From Owenia fusiformis (lineage: Eukaryota > Annelida > Polychaeta > Sabellida > Oweniidae): DNA of 64,000 bases. The position numbers were made by a program, and so were the translations under genes. Shown one piece after another: positions 11,201-20,400 of this stretch. The notes beneath the pieces are model-generated. The model did not search any database and had not been told where the DNA came from. It worked only from the letters and a program-made list of their open reading frames with translations. Location of the stretch: the NCBI GenBank assembly GCA_903813345.2, contig CAIIXF020000010.1:19853181-19917180 (forward strand), in the 5' to 3' direction. The first letter of the stretch is position 1. Every line of letters begins with the position of its first letter.

Positions 11201-13092
11201 TGTTTTTAAAATCTCAGAAGGGTGCTACGCCCACTTGCTTTAATGCTGGTGAGATCACAGTACTATACAGTTTTTTTTTAAATTTCTAAGTTCACCAAAA
11301 TTTTATTTCATCTTTTTAACAGAGTTCAAGCAAATTTTCAACAACTACAATTCTCATTTGAATTTTCAACAAGATCATAGGCATAGCCAGGGGGGGGGGG
11401 TTTGCCTTACTTATGCCACGATCACACCCCCTCCCCCTTCTGATTGAAAACTGAAAATTTTGGCAATCGCATGTACCCCCCTAACTGAAAGCTGGCTATG
11501 GCCCTGAAGATGCAGCTGTTTTGCTAGGAGAGATTACATTTTAGATCAGAAAATGTTTCTAAGTTTATATCAGGACAATATGTAGATTTGGATACACATG
11601 TACCAACTAAAGGTTATTTTGCTTGCTCTAGTATTCAGATACCAGGAGTCAACTGGAAGTGAATGTGAATAAATAGGACCATGTAAATATTTGAGAGATA
11701 AGTTGTTTTTGTTTATTTATTTAGAGGATTAAGTTCCTTAATTATGAATCATCACTGATACTTAAAAGGAATTATGTCAAGGAGGGCCAAAAATAATTGG
11801 GGCTTTATCAAGGGGTTCCAGCATTTCTTACATATTATGACCTCATAGCCTATCTAATGAATTGTCATGAAAACAAGGAGTCTCATAAACTTATGTTTTT
11901 GAAGGTGTTTCATAGGAATGTCATGATTTCCCAATATCGTCCAGCCCTTTGGGACTGTGGTCTCGGGACCGAACAAGATGGGACAACCCTTGTATACAAA
12001 ATATTTTCCGTCTCGTTGTATCCCAAATTAATTTTTTTCCATAACATCCTTAAAGTGTTCCAATAGTTCCTTACAAATTATCAAGGACCTTGCTCCCAAC
12101 ATTAATAAGTTGGATAGTTTGACTGATAAAAAGAATATTCCAGTCATTCAAAATTATTTAATTTGATTCACATTATGGTGCATCTGCCATATCTACTCTT
12201 CTGAGCCAACTCACCTTTCAGATTTTATCTCTAGTTTATTAGTAACATATGATTTATAGGCATTTTTCTTGTGTTTTCAAATTTCTCAAAATTAATGAGA
12301 AGAAACAGCAATTCACATGAGAAAATAACTGTGATATGTGTTACAAATAAAACAGCAAAGAAAACATCACGAGAAAGTACAGTATCAACAGCAATTTTCA
12401 ATCATTTACATTTATATCAACATGAAGATCTTTAACTATCGTCATAAGGAATAAACATTACTTTAAATAGTCTATGGAGGTTCTATGTCTGCTGGGTAAC
12501 AGCTGAGTTTAGTGAGCCATACCTGAAATCCCACACATCTTCCATAGAACGCCTCTTGGTCCAATCCCTCAGATTCTACCAGCAACTTCTCAGCTGCTTC
12601 ATCCTTTAACATTTCTTCTTGAGCAAACAAATCTCCATCCTTACAATAGGATACCAGTTTTTGTAGATAATGGAGCACGGCTCTTAGCTGAGTCAATACT
12701 TTGACATATGCGTCCAGTTCTTTAACATAATGAGTGCCCCGAATACTACGGAACATAAAAGTGCCCCGGTTTACAGTAATATGACGTGTGAGCTGAACCA
12801 AATGTAAGCAGCATTTCTCAACAATTTTGACTACACTACGATATCCATTTGCTGGAACTGAGGGCTTAAAATCAAATGCATGAGCAATGTTTAGAATAAA
12901 TTCAACTGAGGGTTCAACTCCCACATCGAGATGTTCATGCATTGCACAAAATATCTTGTAAAACTTGACGTTTGTATCCGTAGAGTTGGATTGAAAGTAT
13001 TCTGCATTATCTATGGCACTCGATCGTAGCGTTTTGAATAACTCTTTCAGTTTTCTGCCGTACAAAACGTCCTTTTCTGGCACTTGAGTCAT
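5044..13092 (-). CDS. LIPE: Hormone-sensitive lipase, isoform ending in exon 9a
   Basis: Intracellular neutral lipase that hydrolyses diacylglycerol and sterol or retinyl esters at lipid droplets. Coding exons on the minus strand: 12523-13092, 9418-9573, 8959-9036, 8508-8690, 8173-8286, 7645-7789, 7145-7363, 5954-6876 and 5044-5238. All junctions are GT-AG and keep frame, giving 860 residues (the human short form is about 775). The HSL N-terminal domain spans exons 1-4. The oxyanion-hole HGGG is at residues 354-357, the nucleophile motif GDSAGG at 426-431 with Ser428, the catalytic Asp at 801 and His at 831. I used the ATG at 13092; the open frame extends to a TTG at 13098. Exon 8 carries a long low-complexity regulatory insert. 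A second terminal exon lies downstream at 3239-3571. Confidence 0.95.
5954..6876 (-). CDS. LIPE: LIPE exon 8, regulatory module
   Basis: A 923-bp exon encoding about 307 residues, most of them Ser/Asp/Asn/Pro-rich and probably disordered. It occupies the place of the phosphorylated regulatory loop of vertebrate HSL. Basic-residue-plus-serine sites that fit PKA-type phosphorylation include ARRNS, ARRSP, HRVSS and RHQRSTS. These are motif matches only. The exon ends with [15 protein letters not shown], which matches the vertebrate sequence at the return to the catalytic fold, then a GTAAGA donor in phase 0 that can feed either 9a or 9b. Confidence 0.93.
7145..7363 (-). CDS. LIPE: LIPE exon 7, nucleophile elbow
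   Basis: Encodes the [15 protein letters not shown] stretch with the catalytic serine in GDSAGG, then the LPDGLMAAY and SIMDPLLP segments characteristic of hormone-sensitive lipase. It enters with a split glycine codon shared with exon 6 and leaves with one base of an alanine codon shared with exon 8. Confidence 0.95.
7476..7633. mobile_element. AGCCAG-family MITE, truncated copy abutting a LIPE donor
   Basis: Matches the interior (catgcagtttttcacc, gtgaacccccc) and one end (GGCTACGGGCCTG) of the palindromic family seen intact at 9704-9911 and 14512-14721. The intact end stops at 7633, ten bases from the GT of the LIPE exon 6 donor (7643-7644 on the minus strand). The other end is lost. Confidence 0.8.
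7645..8286 (-). CDS. LIPE: LIPE exons 5 and 6 (oxyanion hole)
   Basis: Exon 5 (8173-8286) encodes [13 protein letters not shown], the HGGG oxyanion-hole motif of the HSL family, and ends at SHQ. Exon 6 (7645-7789) encodes [19 protein letters not shown], the YSLAPE block that follows the oxyanion hole in all HSL-type esterases, and ends in a split glycine codon. The two are separated by a 383-bp intron with nothing recognisable in it. Confidence 0.94.
9704..9911. mobile_element. AGCCAG-family MITE, full copy
   Basis: A 208-bp palindromic element with ends CAGGCCCGTAGCCAG and CTGGCTACGGGCCTG, and long G runs near one end mirrored by C runs near the other. It is flanked on both sides by AACTA, a perfect 5-bp target-site duplication. 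It has no coding capacity. It lies in LIPE intron 1. Confidence 0.88.
10269..10316. repeat. G/C-run hairpin
   Basis: ATCCACCCTCACCCCCCC is mirrored by a G-run followed by GTGAGGGTGGAT, with a short loop. It can form a hairpin, and the G-rich strand could also form a quadruplex. It sits in LIPE intron 1. Confidence 0.75.
11379..11505. mobile_element. Related MITE, GCGATTGC-type interior
   Basis: Begins 'aggcatagccag' plus a G run and ends 'gctggctatggccctga'. The interior reads 'ttatgccacgatc' and 'ttggcaatcgca'. The same interior occurs at 26740-26836 and 34722-34859, defining a sub-family related to the AGCCAG family but with different core sequence. Confidence 0.65.
12523..13092 (-). CDS. 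LIPE: LIPE exon 1, N-terminal HSL domain
   Basis: First coding exon, 190 residues from MTQVPEKD to GRCVGFQ. The blocks [29 protein letters not shown]-like and FYGRCVGFQ match the HSL N-terminal helical domain, which is specific to true hormone-sensitive lipases and absent from bacterial HSL-like esterases. The donor is GTATGG. Exon 2 (9418-9573) continues with FCQSMQRP after a 2.9-kb intron. Confidence 0.94.
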
Positions 13093-14511
13093 TTTCAAGA
13101 CTTTTTCAGATTTTTTTTATTTTCGTCTACGGAGTGAATAAAATTAATTGGGTCAAGACACACCACTTTATGAGATTACTATAGAGGTTCAATCAAATGG
13201 CTTAATCAAATAATACGATGCAGACATGTGAAATGAATTATTTGATACAAAAAATGAGTTAAAAAGATTGGAGAATAAGCAATAATTCACTATTTAATTA
13301 TGGCGTGTCACGTGACCTTGGACAAAATGGCGGATGGTTTTGAAAATTGATTTTGAATATTTTATATACAAGTTCTCTGCATTGCTGGAAAATCACGCAA
13401 GCAATCCGATATTTGGGATTGTAAATTTATGAACAAATAGATCATTTTGAAATTAAATATCACAATGTATGAGTCATCAACCTTATAAGGCAGTAAATGT
13501 GAGCCACTAAGTCTAAGATCAAAATCTCAAATAGATCTAACTGTGAAAAAAATAAAGGTAAGAAATTAGACTGAAACTCTAAGCTTAGATCATAATGTAT
13601 ATGTATGGATCAACCGTTTTTGGGATCATGTGCCCAAATTATGATCTATACTTCTCTCCAAGTTCAATAATGTAATCTTGAGTGTCCGGCAATTTTGGGA
13701 GACTAATTGAAAGTCCATGGTCATACCATGGGCTTTCAACTAGAAGGGTATGCAACTCTATGTAATAACATGAGACCTTCAAAATGAACAATGACATGCT
13801 TCCCTTTTATGGCAATATTTCAAAAAGTATTAGATAAATGTAAAGTTGGGGACATAAATAAATGACAGGTGGATTTGCTGAAGTGAGGATTTCCCATGTT
13901 AAAAATAAGAGAATTTACAAGAGGCCATACATCAGTGGATGAGATTATACAAAATGTAAAATATACAAATTTTAAGGGATATATATCTAGACAATATTGG
14001 AAATTATGGGCTTTCAGACCACCATAATTAAGAAATGGTGATCGAAAATCGACCTGTCATTTATTTTTGTCCCCAACTATATATGTTTTAGTATTATTTT
14101 GAATAAAAATCAATTTTTAATATGATTTAAGCATAAAATATATTCAATATCATATAAAAGTAAACAATAGAGACCAATAAGAATAAGAGTTATCAAGATG
14201 TTCTCTTTAAGTATTGCATTCTGGGTAATTATTCAAAAACACATTCCAATAAAAACATAATTTGTGGGAGAATGTTCACTTTCTGTATTGTCATAATTAT
14301 GATGAATTCCAATTTTTATTAAATTATCAAGATGTATGTGGAAGATCATGTTTTTATTTTTGAGTTATTTCTTTTAATCATCAATAAAAAGTACAAAATA
14401 AGATTTTCTTGGAATGTGTACATTCTCCAATTTTGAAAACCCATGGCAATGTTTATGTATGAAATATGGGAAGTTGCCTACCCTTCTAGTTGAAAGCCCA
14501 TGGTCATACAA

Positions 14512-14721
14512 CAGGCCCGTAGCCAGGATTTGCCAAGGGGGGGGTTCAGTTTTCAAAAATTTCCAGGGGGGGGTTCACATTTGACAATTTTGGCCCAAAT
14601 ATGGCTAAAATCACTTGAGAAGTGCTCAAAATGGTGAAAAACTGCATGATTTTGAAAGAATTTTTGGTCAGGGGGGGGGGGTTCGTCCGAACCCTGCGAA
14701 CCCCCCCTGGCTACGGGCCTG
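14512..14721. mobile_element. AGCCAG-family MITE, full copy
   Basis: A 210-bp palindromic copy with CAGGCCCGTAGCCAG and CTGGCTACGGGCCTG ends, flanked by a perfect TACAA duplication on each side. The interior matches 9704-9911 closely. Confidence 0.9.
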
Positions 14722-15021
14722 TACAAGATCACTCTTTCGACTTCGATATCAGCCATGGTCGTTCCTTCGCTCTTATAAGCCATTTCATTACAATATTCAT
14801 TTTAATGCAGTAATAACGATCTTCTAATCTCTCTTTCCCAAAACACAAAATGTCACGTTTTTTCATGTTTCGTTTTTCAAGAATGCTCTCAGATCACAAC
14901 CTCCCTTTAACACAGGGTTAAAAATGGTGCTAGAACAGTCTAGTTTGCATCAATTGAGAGTGTTTTGATGAATATCCAAATGCTTATAACGGGAAAATTG
15001 GTTCCAACCATTCCCAGCATA

Positions 15022-15049
15022 GATTGCAAAAGCTCACCATGTGAGCTAA
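15022..15049. repeat. Solo transposon terminus near the ANAPC15 acceptor
   Basis: These 28 bases are the exact reverse complement of 53247-53274, the left end of the large repeat block at 53.2-54.9 kb. The sequence contains the palindromic core GCTCACCATGTGAGC. It lies 25 bases upstream of the inferred ANAPC15 acceptor, in branch-point territory. Confidence 0.8.
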
Positions 15050-15176
15050 CAAGATTTCTATATATTTGTTTCAGATCTAGAGCAACCAACTCCATGTAAT
15101 CAACTTCACAACAAAGTGAATGATAACAACCAAATAAGGACTAATCACTGAATATCAACTTTAAACAATTGATATC

Positions 15177-15533
15177 ATGTCTAGACCACTTTTTCCATCT
15201 CTCCTTCCTCATCCCTCTGACTCAGCTTGGTTCAATGTGGACAAGCCGTGCGATGATGAGAATGAACTTTCTAAACTTGAAGAGGAACATAATACATGGC
15301 TTCAAAGGATCCGAGATAGAGGCAGTGACATTACTCCCATAGGGAAAACAAGTGAAGGAACATTTGACGACGATGATGATGAAGACGAAGATGATGAAGC
15401 AGATGATGATGAGGATAGTGAAAGTAATGATGATGAACTAGATACTGATATGATTGATGCTGCAGATTCTCCAGATGATGCAGAGTTGGACACTAATGAT
15501 CCTACAAGCGATTCACCTTCATGGGGACTTTAG
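15177..15533 (+). CDS. ANAPC15: Anaphase-promoting complex subunit 15
   Basis: A 118-residue protein from a single coding exon. APC15 is a small APC/C subunit that promotes turnover of the mitotic checkpoint complex on the APC/C. The N-terminal blocks LFPSLLP, WFNVDKPC, the Glu/His-rich segment before WLQRI and DITPIGK match vertebrate APC15 in order and spacing. An acidic Asp/Glu run follows (about residues 62-90), as in the family, then SPDDAELD. The length is close to the human protein (about 121). The ATG at 15177 is in good context and precedes all conserved blocks. The antisense serine-rich frame at 15302-15493 is only the complement of the acidic tail. Confidence 0.93.
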   Translation: MSRPLFPSLLPHPSDSAWFNVDKPCDDENELSKLEEEHNTWLQRIRDRGSDITPIGKTSEGTFDDDDDEDEDDEADDDEDSESNDDELDTDMIDAADSPDDAELDTNDPTSDSPSWGL

Positions 15534-15649
15534 ATACTTCAGATCTCAAAAGCGATTATATCTTCATGGGGACTTAAGTAACTCATGATCCTACAAGAAA
15601 TTCCTCTCACAATGGGATATTTAAATGTAAAATATGTTGATAACTTTCA

Positions 15650-15655
15650 AATAAA
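15650..15655 (+). terminator. ANAPC15: Poly(A) signal of ANAPC15
   Basis: An AATAAA about 117 bases after the ANAPC15 stop, followed by a T-rich stretch. It is well placed to end a short 3' UTR before the MITE that begins at about 15681. Confidence 0.65.
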
Positions 15656-15680
15656 CCTGACAAAGATTACTTTATTTTGA

Positions 15681-15965
15681 CGCTACTTAATTTGGCGGAT
15701 TCGCTCAATTTCAAATATTGGCAGATATTTAATTTGGTGGATTTAGGATTGAACTCCAGTTTTATCATTGATCTGATAAGAAAGCATTTCAGATTCATGT
15801 TTTCTACTTACAGTCTTGGTATAGCACTGACATCCAAATAGGAATACTTACACAAGTGATAATTGCAAATTACAAATTCCCTGGGGATTTTCCAAAATAG
15901 ATTTTAAAAATTTCAATCCACCAATCTTTCAAATTAAAATGGTAGCCAAATCAATTGTATCTACA
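15681..15965. mobile_element. MITE, second copy of the TGTAGATACA family
   Basis: About 285 bp from CTACTTAATTTGGCGGATT to a right end whose reverse complement is TGTAGATACAATTGATTTGG. Interior words and length match the copy at 2155-2440. It lies immediately downstream of ANAPC15. Confidence 0.65.
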
Positions 15966-16259
15966 GTACTAAAGTTATTACTATTTTACAGATGTTGTAT
16001 TCCCATGGTAATACTTTTGTAGCATCTTCATATTCATTGTACACACATTTAATTGTAGCACCCTTTAATATGGACCATGAACTTATTTTCTACAAACATC
16101 AATGCTTGAGAAAATTTTTGCTCACTTCCTTAATGTAAGTGGCATAAAGATAAAAAATTGAGCACTAAAAGAAAGGAGTTTCTCATAGAATTTTTCGATG
16201 CAATAGTGTAGTAATACTTTAGGTGACATGAACATTCTTGTCAAGCTTTGATATTTAGA

Positions 16260-16378
16260 AACAGCAAAATGTCATCACCTGCCATTTGTTACATATATGA
16301 ACTCTGAATACCAAACACCATCCACAAATAAGTTGAAGGCTATAACAATATGTCATCACTTGTGGTGGCGACATAAAA
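16260..16378 (-). repeat. Dispersed repeat with GGCAGGTGGTGACA core
   Basis: The reverse complement reads 'acaaatggcaggtgatgac' followed by 'attttgc', closely matching 54980-55020 and 63176-63215. The right side, 'gtggtggcgacataaa', resembles the 'tttatgtcaccacat' end at 54890. Together these define a dispersed family with a TTTATGTC-CCACA type end. Confidence 0.55.
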
Positions 16379-16613
16379 ATAGAATATGTATGAAAATTAA
16401 TTGACAGTGTACTGGTGTAACATGTTGCTAACATTTTAAGTGGGGGGGAGATTTAGCAAGTTAATTAAAAGAAAGTACCTTGCTTTTTGTTTATATAATA
16501 AGGAAACTGATCCAAAGCGCAAAGTAGTTGATATTTTGTATAATATTTATTTTACCTGACAGTTACATATGACAGGCTAATAAAAGATTCATATGACACA
16601 AATGAATACAGTT

Positions 16614-16619
16614 TTTATT
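16614..16619 (-). terminator. PCLAF: Candidate poly(A) signal of PCLAF
   Basis: AATAAA on the minus strand, about 830 bases after the PCLAF stop. Another AATAAA lies near 16546. Choice between them needs transcript ends. Confidence 0.35.
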
Positions 16620-17120
16620 CAATATTGAAACAGAACAAAACTTTTAATTTCACGATCAAGCCAGAAACCTGTGTGCAAGGATATACCGGACACACACTAG
16701 TCATCCAAATCCAAGCTCTACATGAGTGAAAGTACATTTTGAAATAATATTTACAATTTTCCTCATTACATGCAGTTTATTATGTACTAAGGTAGGCCTG
16801 ATTGAACAAGTAAACGACCAATTCACATTTTCATGTATGTTTGCAAACTTTGCATATGGACATCTTGTGCAAACAGGTACATAAGTAGTTCCAGTAAGCA
16901 TACCTTAATCGTAAATCAAGCTTGAAAAATCTATAAAGTAGTCCAGTATCCATAACTAATGATAATTTCATAATACATGTACACATGTATTAATAGGTCA
17001 TACTGAAGTAAAACGCGCCATGGGGTTCAGCTCATTTGAAGACACACTGAGACTCCGAAGAAATCAGTTGCAGTATTCTTCACCTAACTGAATGCATTTA
17101 CCACCGCTTACACACAGATA

Positions 17121-17262
17121 CAGTAAAACCTGTGTAAGTGGAACACCATTGGTACCTCAAAATAATGCTCCACATTGGAGGTGTTCAACATACAGAGATT
17201 CAGTTAATGGTAACTGGACATTTTTCAAATGTTCTAATTATAGAGGTGAACAGGTTTTACTG
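17121..17262. mobile_element. pogo/Tigger-like MITE, 142 bp
   Basis: The ends are CAGTAAAACCTGTGTAAG and its reverse complement CAGGTTTTACTG, flanked on both sides by TA. TA duplications with CAGTAAAACC-type ends resemble the pogo/Tigger group of Tc1/mariner elements. No transposase is present. It lies in the putative PCLAF 3' UTR. Confidence 0.78.
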
Positions 17263-17450
17263 TAATTTGGAAGCACTATTTGTAGAAATGCTAAGAATTC
17301 CCATCGTGCGTTTTAATTCATTGAGGTTTAATGGCTCAGCAGATAGCATCCCTGATTCATTACAGAAAATATCCCTGACAATAATTACATACAGTAATAA
17401 TAATGAATTGCTCCTTCGATATATCAACATATTTCATTGAAATGGCACCC

Positions 17451-20400
17451 CTATTCATCTTCATCACTTTCAATTAAAGGTTTTCTAGTTTTCACAGGAG
17501 ATTCAGATTCATCGTCACTTTCCTTATTGTCCTCTTTTTCTTCTTCTGCTGCAATATCATTGTCTTTTTCAACATTTTCTGTCTCTTCATTGGTGGCTTC
17601 CTCAGATGACCTGGAACAAGGAATTTTTTTATTTTATTTTTTAATGTTCTGTAAGCAATGACATGTTATTTTTGTAATGATCTAAATTTCATGAATATAA
17701 CATTTCGATGGTTTTGAGCGGACCTGGCAAGACATTTATTCAGCATCATGCAGTTTTCACCACTCTGAGTACGTTTCAAATAATTTGAGCCAAAGTAGTC
17801 AAATGTGAAACCCCTGGAATATTTTAGAAAGTGAATCCCCTTGGCAAAAGCTGGCTATAAGCCTTGGCTTATCTACCTCTGAAGGTAAAGTAGGAATGGA
17901 GAGATACAGAGGCACAGCAAACATATATATCTAAAAACAGAGACATAATGAATGTACAGGGTACTTCATATGTTTGAACCCCCCAATAAACTCACATATG
18001 TAGCATTGCTACCCTATCATGCTATATATCATTTTGTTCCTCATGGAAAGTTACACTAGGATGCAATGTTTCAAAATCCAGTGGTGTCCCTGAAAAAAAT
18101 ACAATGCATCAAAGTATGCGGGTACAAGGTCATTTAGAGGACAATTCCAGGTCATTTTTGATCTCTTCATTTTGTCTGCTAACCATTTTTAGTGATAAAG
18201 GTCACACTAGGGTCCCTGACCTCCTTATCTGCCACTGCATGAATCCTATCTATAAATCTTTGTGAATAACTGTCACACACGTGTTGACTGAACTCTGCCA
18301 TGATGAGAACTGCTAGAAATGTGCAACACGGAAACTAAATTTTTTCTTCAAATTGCCTTCGAAATGACCAGAAGTTCTCCTCTAAATGACCCGTACCCAC
18401 ATACTTTGATATGTTGTATCTTTTTTCATCAGGGACATCACTGGATTCTGAAACTGCATTTTTATATAACTTTCCATGAGGAACAAATGATATATAATAT
18501 GATAGAGTATCAATGCTACATGTATCAGTTTATGGGGGGGGGTGCATACATATGAAACACCCAGTATATACATTTACAGTTGACAGCTAATGGAGTTCTG
18601 CTTAGAGAGGGAAATCAAAAGAATATGTAATGTTATTGTATTTACTTAGAGGAACTTGGTTCAGTTGCAATATCTTCATCATCAGATTTCAATTTCTTAG
18701 CATCAGGCTCATCAGGATCTTCCGGTTTCTCGTTCTCTTTGTCTTTGCTAGGTTTCTTTGTGAAGAAGTTGTCGATTCCCTTCTGCCAGTCGGGTGTTGG
18801 TCTAGGACAGTACCCATTTCCGCCATCATATTTCCCAGGCTTACCTAAAGAAACCGTGTAAATAAAGTTGTGAAAAATGTGGCAAAAATACACAAGGGGT
18901 GTAAGTTTGTAATATATCAAAATTTGGAACTATGAAAAATGAAATGTAAATAGTCAACTTGTAAATTACTCTAACTAGATCTTGGTACTAGCTTATTCTA
19001 GTAGTCTACTCTCTTCAATTTTTCAAGTTGAATGGGTGAACAGTTTTCTAGCTACATGTATCTTGATTAATTCATTTTGTACAACATATTGACAATTGGA
19101 AACAAATCCCTTTAGCTCCTTGTAACATTATATTTCATTGCATTTCATGGTTCTTAGTTCTTACTGAGAGAAAGAGATGGGTGACCAAAAGAGGAATAAG
19201 TCAAGGTTATCTCGTCTATTTTTGCAAAACTGCCTGTAATAGAAATTCAAATCAATATGCCTTTGTTCAAAGCTTATATAAAATGGTTGTCTGACGGGTT
19301 TCATTTACAACTGAAATAATGTTGATTGGTTCTGTACCTGCTTTTGGTGAGCCAAAGCCTGATGGTCCTGCACCACCTCCCCCACCGCCACCACCTAAAG
19401 CTTTACGTGGTGCTTTTGCTGCTACCGCTGAAAAACACAATCGAACATTGTTAGTTGATTATCAACAAAAGGTGATAAGTCAGATAATGATAAATTTTCA
19501 AAGGGCTAAGATAAGCTGAAATAGCAGCATAATTATTTCCCTTTCCAATAATTTGATCGCACTTCTGAAAAGAGAGATTCTTCTTCACTCTTTGATTTAG
19601 AGGTTGGACTTCAATCTAGCCTTAACCAATCAGAACACTGAGAATATGGTAGATAAAAATATAAGTACAGTAAAACCTGTCTAATCCGAACGCCATTGGG
19701 ACCGGATAAAAACTTTCAGATTAGGAGGTGTTCACATTTTGAGGTTTTTGCATCTTCAATAATCCGGATTCTGAAGAAATGTGAACACATTCTCGGTAAG
19801 TATTTAAAGTTCTTTTGACCACATACCTTCATGGCATTCCAGAAATTTGAAAATTTGATTCAAATGAATCTAATCATGCTGGAAAGCCCCATTATGAATG
19901 AGACCATTCAAGATTATTTCCCAAAGTTTTGATATCATGACAAAATTTGAGCAATTTTGTATAAAACATCAGAAATTTTATGAAAAGTGTTCAGATTAGA
20001 CAGGTGAATTTTCAAATATGACTGTTCACTGTTCAAATTGGGAGGTGTTCACATTTTAAGGTTTTTTTTAACATGGGAGTCAATGGGAGGAAAAATGGGA
20101 CCGAAAAAAAGTGTTCAGATTGGGAGGTGTTCGGATAAGCCAGGTGTTCAGATATACAGGTTCTACTGTACAGTACTTTTTTTAGATTTACATCGCTTTT
20201 CTTCAAAAATTTGAACAGTTTTATGTTATTGTATAAACTGACAAATCAACTTTTACTGATCGACTTACTATCGTGAGATGTGATATCCTATGTAAATTAA
20301 CGAAGAGTGACATCATAGAAGAATTTCCCACGTGTGATTGTTTAACACCAACATTTTTCAATTCAATTTGGGTTCTTCAAGCAACACGATTTTTCACTTT

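Larger units (their letters stand above)
13558..15074 (+). other. ANAPC15: Inferred ANAPC15 5' UTR intron
   Basis: The donor GTAAGA is at 13558 and the acceptor TTGTTTCAG ends at 15074, about 100 bases before the ATG. The interval holds a full MITE (14512-14721) and a 28-bp transposon terminus (15022-15049), and otherwise AT-rich sequence. No other exon is evident. Confidence 0.45.
13093..15176. promoter_or_regulatory. Divergent LIPE/ANAPC15 promoter region and ANAPC15 5' UTR
   Basis: The region separates the LIPE ATG (minus) from the ANAPC15 ATG (plus). GTCACGTGAC at 13307-13316 is a palindromic E-box with the core bound by USF/MiT-TFE factors. AAAATGGCGG at 13324-13333 matches a YY1 site of the kind often placed at transcription starts. 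A donor (AAG|GTAAGA, cut after 13557) and an acceptor (TTTCAG ending 15074) outline a probable 5' UTR intron of ANAPC15. Site functions are inferred from motif identity only. Confidence 0.5.
15966..17450. other. Convergent 3' region between ANAPC15 and PCLAF
   Basis: AT-rich sequence with no coding exon recognised. It probably contains the PCLAF 3' UTR on the minus strand; AATAAA signals lie at 16614-16619 and near 16546. A repeat related to 54.9 kb and 63.2 kb lies at 16260-16378 (reverse orientation), and a pogo-like MITE at 17121-17262. Confidence 0.5.

Noticed and set aside
13093-13098. Upstream start of LIPE at 13098
   Set aside because: The codon at 13098 is TTG. The first ATG in frame is at 13092, which I used.
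15302-15493. Serine-rich antisense ORF
   Set aside because: Complement of the acidic tail of ANAPC15.
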